NCBI RefSeq assembly: GCF_003369915.1
Contig: NC_046674.1
Coordinates: 9,114,001-9,178,000, forward strand
DNA from: Drosophila miranda
Lineage: Eukaryota; Arthropoda; Insecta; Diptera; Drosophilidae
DNA: 64,000 bases
Reading direction: 5' to 3'
Below the pieces are notes generated by a model. The model searched no databases and was not told where the DNA came from. It saw nothing but the letters and a program-made list of their open reading frames with translations. The stretch's first letter is position 1; every line of letters starts with the position of its first letter. Both the position numbers and the translations under genes were made by a program. Shown here piece after piece: positions 49,301-59,817 of this stretch.

Positions 49301-50810
49301 AGAAAGCTTCAACTTTGGGTCGCTATACATTCAGGTATGTACATATATCCACTCTTACGACACAAATCAAAAATCCCATGAAAGGTCCATACAATTCTTT
49401 TTACCATTCATCAGTTTTTGTTGATAAACATTGTGTTTAGATACCCACGAAAAATTATGAAATCGCGGTTTTTCCTAAATTTTGTTTTGGAAATTTTAGG
49501 TATCCTCTTTTCCCTGTTCAAAAGTTTTCTGTTCTGCAAAAACACACACATTTTTCACTTGAATTAAATGAAAATTAATCTGTCCAATGACCCACTGGAA
49601 ATGATTTAGGGATTGGCTCTGCCACATCATTTAAACGTGTCAAATGTCGCTTGAGCGTTGGCAATTAAAATTTAAATTTATGGTTGAAATGTAAATCGAC
49701 AAAGGACCCCCGCCCCGCCTGAACCCCTAACTGTCAGATGAAAATAGTGGGACCCGCAGTGGGGTACGGAGTAACTGTAACAGTTACTGTTACGGATATT
49801 CCCCTATTTTCAGGGAGAGAGCCGCTCTCTCTCTCTCTCTCCCCCTGTCTCCCTCTCCCTCTTTCTCGTGGTGTTGAATTTTGTTTACAAACAAAATTGT
49901 TTGACCTGCGCAGTGGATGGAGAGTTCCATTTCCTGCTGATTACTTAGCAACCTTCACAGGCAGGCCAGGCCCTGGCCCTATATCGAATGTTTTGGTCTA
50001 CTCTCTCTCTGTCTCTCTCCACTCTCTTTAACTGCAATTATGTACCATAGTGTGCGTGTGTGTGCGAGAGTGTATCTATGTGTAGATACAGTAAAACAAC
50101 TTCCGCATTTATTTTTGGGGGCAAAATGTAGGCTCAGCAAAAGTTTCTGCAGCTTCCCGCTCTATGCTTTTGCAGGAGCCTATTTTTAAGCTTCCAGCAG
50201 AGGCACCCACTACCCGTTTCCGTTCCCGTACCCGTACCGCCCCGTAGACCCCGTACACCCCTTATCGCCCTTTTGGTTAAGCTGCAAATCGATGAAAGGT
50301 TCCGTTCTAGCTGCAAATCAACGCCAGTGGAAAATGAACACGTCAGCAACCCCCAAACCAAGTACAGAGGACGGACCTGGGGGGCTGGGGCACGGGCCAC
50401 GGGGCATGGGGCACGGGGGGTACTGCGCAGTCCTGGGCCTACCTGGAACCACAACCACCCCACCAATGGAACCCGTCTTACAGCTGCGTTTCGCTCAGGA
50501 TTATGACATAATTTTTCGACATTTGATGCGCAGTCAACGCAAAAACAACGTTGCATAATTTATTACCGTACGAGTATGCGTCTTGAACTTGACTTTTGGT
50601 ATCCTTCCAAAACGCCAAACAGGTTCTTCACCGATACGAAAACTCACTTTCTTCTCGCACTCTCCCTCTGTCTCTGCCTCTGCCTCAGCCTGGCAGGGCC
50701 ATAAATCAGGGACGACAAGAAAGGACCTGTCGGAGAACCCGAAACTGTAAGGTAGCCGTAACCGTAACTGGAACCCAAACAACACGATCAAGTGTTCTTT
50801 GTTTGGGATT

Positions 50811-50844
50811 CTTGTATCTTGTATCTTGTATCTTGTATCTTGTA
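50811..50844. repeat. TTGTATC heptamer repeat
   Basis: Roughly five tandem copies of a 7-bp unit in intergenic DNA. Confidence 0.85.
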
Positions 50845-53681
50845 GCGTGTTTCGTGTGTGTACGAATAGACAGGCGTAATTACAGTTGACTGAAAGTCGG
50901 TTGACTAACTTTCTAATTATAGTCGGGGCATTATCTCAGTGCAGGGGTCGGGTCCGTCGGGGCCTCAATGCGTGCCATTTCGGGATTAGCGCGCCAGCTG
51001 CCATGGCAGCTACCTGATACCACATTTTGTATGTGGTATGTGGTGTATCCGATTGGTGGCTTGAGACCCTGCTGCGATACCCGAGACCCTTGGGCCCTGA
51101 CAAAAAGTGCCGCGTCAGTGGTCGGTAGTCGGACGGGAGCGATAACTGTGCCGCACTAATTAAAGCCACTAATGCCGTCTAACGATGACTTAATTGTTTC
51201 CATTTCCCCGTTGCTCTGTTTCCCGGTTACCCTGCTGCTGGAAAGCGTCTTAAAGTTGGGCCAGGGCCAGAACCATATACGGCCAAGACCAGTTCAAAAA
51301 TAGCACACAAAGGAATTGACATGGCTCCTAGTCGAAGTTACCCTTTTGGCCAATTAAAGCGGCCAGATTCGTTGGTCGTGATCTTGCACACTGCAAAGCG
51401 AAATGTATCTGGCAGATACACAAATACAGCACTCCTCCGAGTAGCAGAAGCAGCAGCATCAGCTGTTTTGCTGTCGATGTCGTTTATTTTTTCTGTTTTG
51501 CTGTACGTTGCGTTTCCTTTTGTTTTTCAATTTTTCTTTCGTTGCCACAGACAAACAACTGGCCAGACTTGATTTATCATCCCGTACTACTATTTCTTCG
51601 TACGCCCTCCCTCTCTCCCCACCGTACGTGCACCCCTCTATCCACTCTATACCCTCCACTCCGGATCGGACAACAAACAATGGCAACTGCAAGCACAAGA
51701 CCTGTTCTGCACATTTTGCTGGATGATTCACTTGGGTTTCGGGGCCTTCTTCTTATTTTATTTATTTTTTTTTTGAGTTGTTGTGGTGGTGGTGGTGGTG
51801 GTACCCTCTCTCCCAAAGGTGGCCTCTCCTTCGAGTGGAATCTTCGCATCTTTGCAGCGACCTGGCATAGAGCCAACCACTAATTTTGGCCATTGAAATG
51901 CTCTCGTATGCCTCTCCTATATATTATCGCATAGGAAATAAATGCTGCAAGGCTAATTAAGATGTTAATCAGCGAAACATTCATTGCACTTGTCATCTGC
52001 CTGATGACAACCCATGAAAACACATCAAGATCGGGGCCAAAGCAAAGCTAAACGATCGGCGAAGGGGGGGGATTAATGCTGGAACTCTGATAACAATCTC
52101 CAAACAAATGCTGAAAACGTGATGCAAGTCAAATTTATGGCTATCAAATGGTTGCAATGCAATGGAAAGACCTCCCCCCCCTTTCCCCACAAGAAACTCG
52201 AATCTTATTGGGGGAGTGCTCTGGGCTCTAGTCTTTGGGCTTTGGGTTCTGGGTATAAAGAAAAGAACTTTGGCAGAGTCCACACACACACACACACACA
52301 CACAAACAGATACACCACACAGTCACACACACACAAAAGTGTGAACTCTTTGGATGCGACGAAGGTGCAATCAGATTCTGTTTTTTTTTCTTCTTTTTTT
52401 TTTGTTTGTTGTGCATTTTGTGTATGCATCGCTTGGCTGCACTTTCAGATGTGTGTGTACGAGTGTGGAGGCTACATGTAAATGGGCCCAAAACAAATAC
52501 TTTGAATAAACGCAGTATATACAATATATATATGAAAATGTACATAAGATTTACTGGCGGTATGCCCTTTACTTTTGCTGACTTCCGTTTCGAGTTCTTT
52601 TGTTTTGGAGGGGTTAAAAGTTGCACTTACTTGCTGCTCGGGAGTTTTATTGATCGATCGATTGCTGTAGGGGCGAGAGAGACCTTCCTCCTTCGTCAGA
52701 GCCACACACAGTTCTAGGTAACACCCGAAAAAACTAGGGAATATTTGCTGGGCAAATGTGTGCAAGTTTTTCACAATTTGTTTGATGTTTTTTTTTTTTT
52801 TTTTTTTTTTTGTTTTTCTTCTGATTGTTTCCGTTTTTGTGTGTGAGCGGGGGGGTGAGACCTGACTGAGTGGCAGAGAGCGAACAGCAGAAACTCCGTG
52901 TCGTACGACTTTTGGCGAGCGAATGATGGTGGATGGGCCAAAAAACTGGCTGCCACTGCCACTATTGCCTGCACTGGTATTGGTCGGGGTTTACAGCTGA
53001 GCTCCGACACAGAAACGGTTTCTACTGCTGCGCATGTGCAGTGTGCAGGAGAGGTCGGTCTACTCGATGCTCTACCTTGAGACAACAACGAAATGTTGGC
53101 AATGAGAAGGTTGCTTAACCAACATAAGAACCTTTTAAAGATATTATTTTTCTACGCACAAAACCATTAAAGCAGGCTAAGTTCCAACAAGCAATATAGA
53201 GCATCCTATATTCGTATGGATCCGCAAAAACTAGCATTTTATTAAGTATTTGTTCTCTCTCGCTCTCTTGGCTCTCTCTCCAGCAGCTGACTTTTGTTTG
53301 TATACAAAAATCATATTGTGAGAGAGAGAGAGAGAGAGAGCACAGCTATTCAAGTGCGTGAGAGCAGACCAAAGGGGAAACTTTTGGAAATGAGGGTTGT
53401 ATGCACTTGCATACATATAGAAAAAATTGTATTCCCAAAGGATTTACACATATTCGACTAAGAAAAGTGATAAGAACGAAATATATATACAAATATCCAA
53501 GTATTTTGGCTTAAATATGTTCTTTATTCTGTATTAAATGGCATTTCAACTTACATTCATATATCATCTGTGGAATTTGAATATTTGAAAATCGATAGAT
53601 GTGTAAGCAACCATAGACAATACACCATTCGATACTCCAAGAAAATACAACCTTAAATCTTAATACTAAATAATAACCAAT

Positions 53682-53692
53682 TAGTGTGACCA
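53682..53692 (-). promoter_or_regulatory. Ohler motif 1 match
   Basis: On the minus strand this reads TGGTCACACTA, a full match to the fly core-promoter motif 1 consensus YGGTCACACTR. It lies 170 nt upstream of the Llph promoter cluster and points the other way, which could mean divergent transcription. Confidence 0.5.
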
Positions 53693-53717
53693 CATTAATA
53701 CCAATCATGGCCAGAGA

Positions 53718-53930
53718 ACGATTAGCTCATTGTGGGTAAAATTAAAATTCACCACACGAAGATGATGAAACTTGAAGAATTTTATCGCAGTTCAGGTGAA
53801 AGATATCGTAGTTTTGTTTAACCATAGAGAAAGGATGGATCTAAGTTCGTTCGTTTTCGATCGGTATATTTACGGTATATTTTTAAAATGAGCCGGTATA
53901 TTTTGGTATATTTCTGAGGGTCAGACCGTA
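53718..53930 (+). repeat. Left arm of inverted duplication around Llph/Syx17
   Basis: Two blocks match the reverse complement of 56289-56570. The outer block, 53718-53816, carries GAAGAATTTTA and an AAAGATATCGTAG-like end. The inner block, 53862-53930, carries AAAATGAG, several GGTATATTT words and CTGAGGGTCAGAC. The spacer between blocks is about 45 nt here and about 114 nt in the other arm. The inner blocks are the more similar. Confidence 0.82.
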
Positions 53931-53934
53931 TAAA
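53862..53934 (+). promoter_or_regulatory. Promoter cluster of Ohler motif 6 sites, Llph
   Basis: Four GGTATATTT words plus GTATAAATC within 73 nt, matching the fly core-promoter motif KTYRGTATWTTT. The cluster lies 90-160 nt upstream of the Llph ATG in the sense orientation, as expected for a housekeeping promoter without a conventional TATA box. Confidence 0.7.
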
Positions 53935-54023
53935 TCCGGAACGCAGCACGTGTTTACTTTTTTCGGCAACGCAGTTTCTTTTCGCATACATTTTCAAGGG
54001 TGTAGCTTGAATTTTCAGCAAAA

Positions 54024-54519
54024 ATGGGCAGACAAAATCGCTCCCGCAAGCGTCGCGATGAAATGAACAAAATAAAGAAGGCGCGCTACGACGCCAAGGA
54101 GCTGATTCGTCTGAAGAAGACGCTGGGTCTGCTGGATGCCGATGGCAATGAGATCATGAAGGATATCGCCGATGTGGTCGAAATCAAGACTTCCAAGGAG
54201 ATCAAACGGGTAAGCAGAGGGTGTATTCAAAGTAGTCTCCATGCTAAGACGGCATTTTCCACAGGATGCCAAGACCAGGGAGCAGCAGGAGCTGATCTAT
54301 GAGCACCAAGAGAGCCTGGAGAAGGGCCAGAAGGTCAAAGTTACCAACGAAAAGACTGGCGTGGAGCATGTCTTCAACAGCAAGACTCTGAAGGACCAGT
54401 ATGGAAACTATCCGGCCTGGTTCAAGAAGAAGAAGACCGCCAAGCGTCTACGCAAGAAGCAGCATTCGCAGACAAAGAACTTCAAGCAGGCCTGGACCAC
54501 GGTCAATGTGCCGCTCTAA
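54024..54519 (+). CDS. LLPH-like nucleolar ribosome-biogenesis protein
   Basis: Two exons, 54024-54209 and 54265-54519, with a 55-nt intron (CGG|GTAAGC ... TTCCACAG|GAT). The product is 146 aa and very basic. The start MGRQNRSRKRRDEMNKIKK is typical of the LLP homolog (LLPH/LAPS18) family. The N-terminal KDIADVV segment and the C-terminal hallmark KTLKDQYGNYPAWFKKKK match the family signature DQxGxYPxW, followed by a Lys/Arg/Gln-rich tail. Human LLPH is of similar size (about 129 aa), is nucleolar and is needed for 60S ribosome assembly. The ATG is the first in the transcript after the motif-6 promoter. The gene runs tail-to-tail with Syx17. I do not recall the fly gene name with certainty. 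Confidence 0.85.
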
Positions 54520-54642
54520 AAGGCTGCTGGGGGGGACGCATTGATAGAGTGTAAGTTCAGGTATAGTCTGGGAGAGTTTGTAGGCGCGTAGATTCCTACA
54601 AAACCGACTTCTGTATGTTATAGATAAGAGTTTATATTGCAT

Positions 54643-54648
54643 ATTAAA
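54643..54648 (+). terminator. Poly(A) signal variant of Llph
   Basis: ATTAAA, 124 nt after the Llph stop codon and about 320 nt before the convergent Syx17 stop, so the two 3' UTRs may come close or overlap. Confidence 0.55.
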
Positions 54649-54965
54649 GCCTTAAAACTAGACGTGGAATCTTAAACCTTGCGGCGACGGCACGAAACAA
54701 GTAACTATCATAGGAGTCATGGGATGAACAACAACGCTTAAACTAGACAAGGAGGGAAGGGATGTAGCTGCATATTGCAGAAGCAATCACAAAACGAATA
54801 CAAAACATGGAAATTCAACTAATAGAGGAAATCTATCTCTCGCAGTCACTGCAGAGAGCAATAGCTGCGGACACTGCTCATGACCCCGGTGGTGGCTGAC
54901 TCCAGGCGCCGCGTGTTTGCAGACCACATGTGCGTGGTGGCCAGGGCAGAGGACATGGTCCTAGG

Positions 54966-55942
54966 TCATTCAGGCTTCTCCTTCAGTTCCAGTCTCTCGG
55001 ACGTTGTGTCGCCATCGGTCTCGGCCTGCTGCTCCTCAATGTTCCCGTGCATTACATTCGGATTGGCCTTCAGCACAGAGCCGCCTGTGAAGCCGAGTAT
55101 GCCACATCCAACGGCGGCCAGTCCGCCAGCCTTCAGACCAGCCACCATGCCGATGGGTCCGCCCACACAGGTGCCCAGCAGAGCACCCATCACCGGGTAC
55201 ATGGCCTTCTTGTAGGTCAGGGCAGAGCGCAGCGACCGTTCGCCTGCCTGCACGTTCTCCAGAGCCTCCTCGGCGTTGTCGGCTATGTTCTGAACAGCCA
55301 CAGACTGCTCGGCAGTCAGCTGTCGCATGCCGTTGAACATGCCATGCAAGTCGGAGATTTCCTGCTGAAGATTCTCCATTTGGTCGAGACAGGCCTGCCG
55401 CTGGGCCAGTTGATGCTCCTCCAGCTGGAAGTTGACCTGCAGCTGGGGCATGTGTTGGTGGGCTTGCAAATTGCCAATGTCCGCGTGCTGCAGCTGATTG
55501 TCTTCCTGCTCCTCATCGTACTGCGAGCCCAGCGTTGAGGTGGGAGATTTGAGCTGCAGTTCTGCAAGCCAAACAAAAAATAGATGAGATGTCCTTGAGA
55601 GAGATTTAAAGACGATTCACCCGTACCCGCAAAGTATTTCATGCCTGCGAAGGCCTTCTCCTTGCCCGGACGCATCAGTTCGTCGAAGCGCTCCAGGTCC
55701 TCCTCGCGCACCTTCTCCCGCAGCGCGTCCATTTCGAGCAAGAGATTCTTGATTTGCTTGATGACGCGCATGGCGTTGAGCTCCTCCCGCTTGATCTTCT
55801 GCCAGTCGCCTAGGGCCAGGCTCTTCTCGATGTTGCTGCGGTGGTTCTTCAGCAGGCCCAGATGGTGGGGCACGGCCGTATCTTGGAATCGCTGCACCGA
55901 CACCTCGGCCTGCTTCAGTGGCAGCTTCTGGTCGCCAGTCAT
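54966..55942 (-). CDS. Syx17: Syntaxin 17, autophagosomal SNARE
   Basis: Two exons on the minus strand, 55942-55627 and 55561-54966, with a 65-nt intron (G|GTACGG ... TTGCAG|AA). The protein is 303 aa. Syntaxin 17 is the Qa-SNARE that drives autophagosome-lysosome fusion with SNAP29 and VAMP7. Seen: N-terminal helical region from MTGDQKLPLKQAEVSV; a SNARE heptad region at about 155-215 with DLHGMFNGM and zero-layer Gln191; then a hairpin of two membrane segments (about 226-245 and 250-268) rich in GxxxG-type glycines, the diagnostic syntaxin 17 anchor; then a polar Glu-rich tail. The first ATG in frame after the promoter is 55942; an upstream in-frame extension has no ATG. Neighbour Dor is also an autophagy factor, but this is probably coincidence. 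Confidence 0.93.
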
Positions 55943-56278
55943 CGCCGCTGCTGCACTTTGTACCTGCTCCAAATTAAAAGTGAAACTGCGCTGTTGGGCG
56001 TATAAGAACACTCTCTCCACCCGTGCCCGTGCCCGTGCCCGTGCCCGTTTCCGTGCCTGTGTCGTAGGTCCGAGAGACTTCTTTGTTTTTGTTGCGCTGC
56101 GCAGTTAGCACTTGTTTTCCCTGTGACGTCACTTCTCTCTGAGAGATGTGGGTAATCAGCAGATGCAGATCTGAATCTGTCTTCAATGTCGACCCACTAA
56201 TGGTCGGATTATACGGGTCGCGACACAATCAAGCGCTGATAAAATAATTCCATTGTTTTCCATTTTATTTGTATACAG

Positions 56279-56353
56279 TGTGATCGATCAAATATACCGT
56301 CTGACCCTCAGAAATATACCGAAATATACCGTCTCATTTTCAAAATATACCGA
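56279..56353 (-). promoter_or_regulatory. Promoter cluster of Ohler motif 6 and motif 1-like sites, Syx17
   Basis: On the minus strand there are several GGTATATTT words, then GGGTCAGACGGTATATTT, then CGATCACACTG, one mismatch from motif 1. It sits about 340-410 nt upstream of the Syx17 ATG in the sense orientation and mirrors the cluster before Llph. Confidence 0.65.
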
Positions 56354-56570
56354 TGAAAAAAATCAACTTAACCCACTTAAACCCCCTTTAGTCAAAAAGG
56401 ACAATATCTTGGGTTCAACCGCGGGTAATAATATTTTCCATTCTTTATCATAATCATCAAAGCGTATCAAAGCTACGACATCTTTTACCTAAACTGCTCT
56501 AAAATTCTTCGTGATTCATAATTTTTGTGGAGTGTATTTTAATAATCATGGTCGACAGTGGGCTAATCGT
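56289..56570 (-). repeat. Right arm of inverted duplication around Llph/Syx17
   Basis: Reverse-complement counterpart of 53718-53930. Inner block 56289-56353 (motif-6 cluster), outer block 56468-56570. Over the best 46 nt of the outer blocks I count about 39-40 identities by eye. Confidence 0.82.
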
Positions 56571-57347
56571 CCTTTGTCTAAGATGGGAAATCATATTCCT
56601 CGATTTTGATATTCGGTTGGATATTATTAGCTCAATAGGACCCTCAGCCCTAAATACTTAATTGTACACGGTTGATGGGTCAATTTCCTTAATTTTAAGG
56701 ACTCCCTTGTATTGAATCGTTTATAAGATAAACATTAAACAAAAAAAGGTCAATCAAAATGTAAATTTTTGTACATGGTAACTACACATTTGCATCAACT
56801 CGCTAGATCTGCGCGCCAAAGTGAAATTGTTTAAAAGTGAGTGGGTGTCAAGGATATAAATGCAATCCAGTGGAATAGATTATGTAGGGAAGCACGATTT
56901 GAGAGAAAATATGCATAAAGTCCACTTATGGCTGTTGCTATACCCCATGCTCTTCAATATTCGACATAATTCTATTAATAAAGTGACATGAATTTGAAAA
57001 TGCATTTATTTGTGCAATGAATTTCTCATATACATTATAATTATATACAGATACATGCAAAAAAAAAAAAAAACTAAACACTGACACACACACACACATG
57101 GGAGCGGAGCAGTGGAGACGGTTACAACTACATAAATCCTCAGATCGTAATACACTTATGACACGTTCATCGCTTAAGTACTAGGTGTTCTGGCGCTGAT
57201 TCTAGAGACTACAGAGGCACTCGCATTCGGGAATGGCTTACAAGCAGGAGCATGGTGAACAGAATAGACAATTAAATTAACTAAACATTTAATTTATATT
57301 AGATTTTCGTAAAAAAAATGCAGTTCTTTGTGCCCTCTCGTTGGCCC
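56571..57347. other. Spacer between Syx17 upstream arm and slow 3' end
   Basis: No gene. AT-rich, with a poly-A run (57060-57073) and a CA tract (57084-57098). It includes the slow 3' UTR; an AATAAA on the minus strand near 57005-57010 is a possible late poly(A) signal. Confidence 0.5.
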
Positions 57348-58278
57348 CTAGGGACAGTTGGCGTTGGGGCCGTTTCGGCACTTGAGAAGAAGATTGAGCA
57401 TCCCCTCCAGCTTGTTGGTCCGCGACTCCGTCTTGTACAGATTCGTCTGGAGCCGACTCACGTCCTGGGCTTGCTTTTCCTGTGGAGAAAGGATCAGGAG
57501 GATCAATAAGAGTACGCCCCGGATATGACCATTACGTACCAGGGTGCTCAGCCTCGTCTGGAGCGTGTCCACCACACTGTATGTGGCCTGTAGGGACTTT
57601 TGCAGCTCATTGGTGTGCACCCGCTCATTGGCCAGCGAGCGTTCGATCTTCTGCAGTCGCGTTGCCACCTCCGGATCCATGTCATCGATATCGTTCTCAA
57701 GATCTCGCGCCTCGAAGGCGTCGTCGTCGTGGGTGGACACCTTCTTGCAGCTCTGCTGGTCCGCCTGCAGCACGAAGCCCTGCCTGCAGCGGCAGAAGTA
57801 GGAGCCGGGGGTGTTTACACACTGCTGGTCGCACGGCTTCTCCACGTGGCACTCGTTCACATCCACCTCGCAGTGACGGCCCGTATAGCCGGACGGACAG
57901 GAACAGGTCTGGGGAGCCGTGCAGTTGCCGCCGTTCTGGCAGCGCGTGGAGCAAACAGCTAAGGGGACAGCAAGGAGATCGTTATAGCGAAAGATCTGCA
58001 ATGTAGTGAAAATAATCTCACGTTTCATGCACGCATCCGCCCGCGGGTTCTCCCGGCTCCAGCCCGTACAGCAGTCGTAGGTCATCTGCTGGGCCGTCTT
58101 GTGCTTGATCACGTCCCGGTAGGCCGGCTCGTGGACCACCTGCACCCGCGTGCACATCTGCCCCGAATAAGATTGGGGTTGGCAGGGCGTGCTGACGTGC
58201 TTCCAGGTGGGGCGCGTGTACACCTCGGTCGTCTTGACGGGCATCGTGATTGTCCGCTGCTGCACGCAAATGTGTCGC
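57348..58278 (-). CDS. slow: Slowdown, EGFL7-like secreted protein (first exon missing)
   Basis: Three coding exons are secure on the minus strand: 58278-58022, 57958-57540 and 57479-57348, encoding 268 residues. Order: an EMI domain starting RHICVQQRTITM and ending DCCTGWSRE; EGF-like 1, CSTRCQNGGNC to GYTGRHC; a calcium-binding EGF 2, DVNECHVEKPC to CRQGFVLQ; then an acidic linker and a heptad-rich coiled coil; C-terminal CRNGPNANCP. This is the EGFL7/8 architecture. Fly slowdown is secreted by tendon-muscle junction cells and tempers integrin-mediated adhesion there. The first exon here begins one base into a codon at a TTTTGCAG acceptor, so an upstream exon carrying the signal peptide is required. 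I found none that gives an in-frame ATG and signal peptide with a good donor, so the listed start is an exon boundary, not the initiation codon. Confidence 0.9.
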
Positions 58279-58299
58279 CTGCAAAATTAAAGCAGAGCA

Positions 58300-59175
58300 A
58301 GGTGTGAATTGGATTCGGCGGAGCTTAGAGTTGGGTGTTGGGGAGATGGGGAGATGGGAGCGTGGCCTGGGACTGACCCAAATCAACGGATCATCTGCAA
58401 AAGTGAAACTGACTTTTCCAGCCGAATACCCGGGCCAGGCACAGACACCAGCCAATTACTGTCATAATAAAAGAGTGGCCAACAGGTTGGCAAACAGCGC
58501 CCAGCAGAGGCAGAGGCAGCAGCAGCAGCTGGTCGGCTGACTCGCCTCCGCTTTGACAATTGTCACAAGTGTCCCCAGCGCCAGCTGCCAGCGGAGCGGA
58601 CAACTTGCTAGCCACGATACGAATGTGTCTGCCTGTCAATATCTGCGATGACAAACACGACACGGACCACTGACTGGCCACGCAGCTTCATTTGTGGAGG
58701 CCAAACGAACAAAACTATTTCGAGGAGCAGCAGCAAAAGTGCTCCAATTCACGGAGGAGATATTGGACTGCTTGTCGGCGAGGATGGAAAGCAGTCTAAG
58801 CTGTGAAAAGGTGGGAATTACACAGGTCAGTCCTTCTAAAACTCGCGATTCACTCAAAAACTCTCGCCGCAAGCTGTTTTTTTTAATAAGCAAGCAGTTA
58901 GGAAGAATAGCACAAAAAAAGCACCAAAGCCGCGTACGCACTTTAACCTTCCCACGCCCCTGCTCCGTCACAATCTCACAAACAGCTGTACGCTCGATCT
59001 CCATTTTCTTTTGAACTGTAAAAAATATGAGAATGAGGTGCAGCCGGAGAGCATGGAATGCGCGAGCAATTAGGAAACGGACTAGAAGGAGAGCATGGAA
59101 GCCTTGGAATTGGAACGAGCACTAAGTTACTTGCGCATCTGTCTCGCTCTCAGACATTTTTTTCATCCTGTGTCA
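58300..59175. other. Region upstream of slow exon 2, unresolved
   Basis: It may hold slow intron 1 and 5' exon. A minus-strand ORF at 58636-59004 (122 codons, MEIERTAVCEIV start) follows an acceptor-like TTTTTACAG and has no recognised domain. A minus-strand ATG near 59157 opens MSESETDAQ before a GTAACT donor. Neither joins convincingly to slow. Confidence 0.35.
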
Positions 59176-59179
59176 GCTC

Positions 59180-59817
59180 CACGTTTTAGGCCGCAAAATC
59201 GCGAAAATAGTGAAAACTCGTGCGGAAAAAATGTCGCGCTACGGTGCAGTGAAGTGTAGAAGTGAATAAAACACTAAACAATCAAAAGCGGGTGCGAAGC
59301 CCTCGCCAAAACGGAATAGGAAATGCTGATTGATGAGTAAAATCTACGGAAGTGTACATATGTATATGTATGCAAGTGCAACAAGTGTTATATATGCATA
59401 TACACATGTGAATATATTTTCATGGGCAAAATGTGTGTTTGGTCACGAGAGCTTGCTTTGTTATGTGTGTGCGTGTGTGAAAATTATGCAAAAAGGCGCA
59501 AAGTTTTGTCTCTTTCTTCCTCATTCATTTAATAGAAGCAGAAAGGAGGAGCGAAGGCGCGCTCTCCGTGAAAGTTTCGCAATAGTATAAGGTGAGGCAT
59601 TCCAAGTCTTGGAATATGTCCCTCTCTCTCTCTCTCCCGTTTTGTATACGCACGATCAAAATATGCAAATATCGTGGGAGGGTCACCTCACCTAATCTTT
59701 ATACACTCCTAATTTGTGCTCTCATTGGAATTGCTCTTTCCATCGGACATCGAAAAAGAAAACGGAAATTCGCGCGCGGTACAAAAGATTGCAGAAAGGA
59801 TAATTAGGAAGCAAAAG
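59180..59817 (+). other. Probable 5' UTR exon of a plus-strand gene leaving the window
   Basis: Purine/A-rich leader-type sequence with short upstream ORFs (for example ATG at 59230 with 12 codons) ends at a strong donor, AAAAG|GTGAGTTCT, at 59817/59818. No coding exon follows in the window, so the rest would lie beyond 64 kb after a long intron. Gene identity unknown. Confidence 0.4.

Larger units (their letters stand above)
41575..53681. other. Twelve-kilobase region with no recognised gene
   Basis: Presumably Dor 5' UTR/promoter close to 41.6-42 kb and otherwise intergenic or intronic DNA of an unrecognised non-coding gene. ORFs of up to 221 codons (for example 45164-45829 +, 42902-43498 +) are low-complexity and lack domains or splice logic. 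Simple repeats: GGGTCT (44645-44678), GTGTGT (45683-45726), GA (46035-46060, 46313-46349), CTGT (49052-49073), TTGTATC (50811-50844), CA (52282-52304), poly-T (52788-52814), GA (53321-53340). A perfect 16-bp palindrome lies at 50996-51011. Confidence 0.45.
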
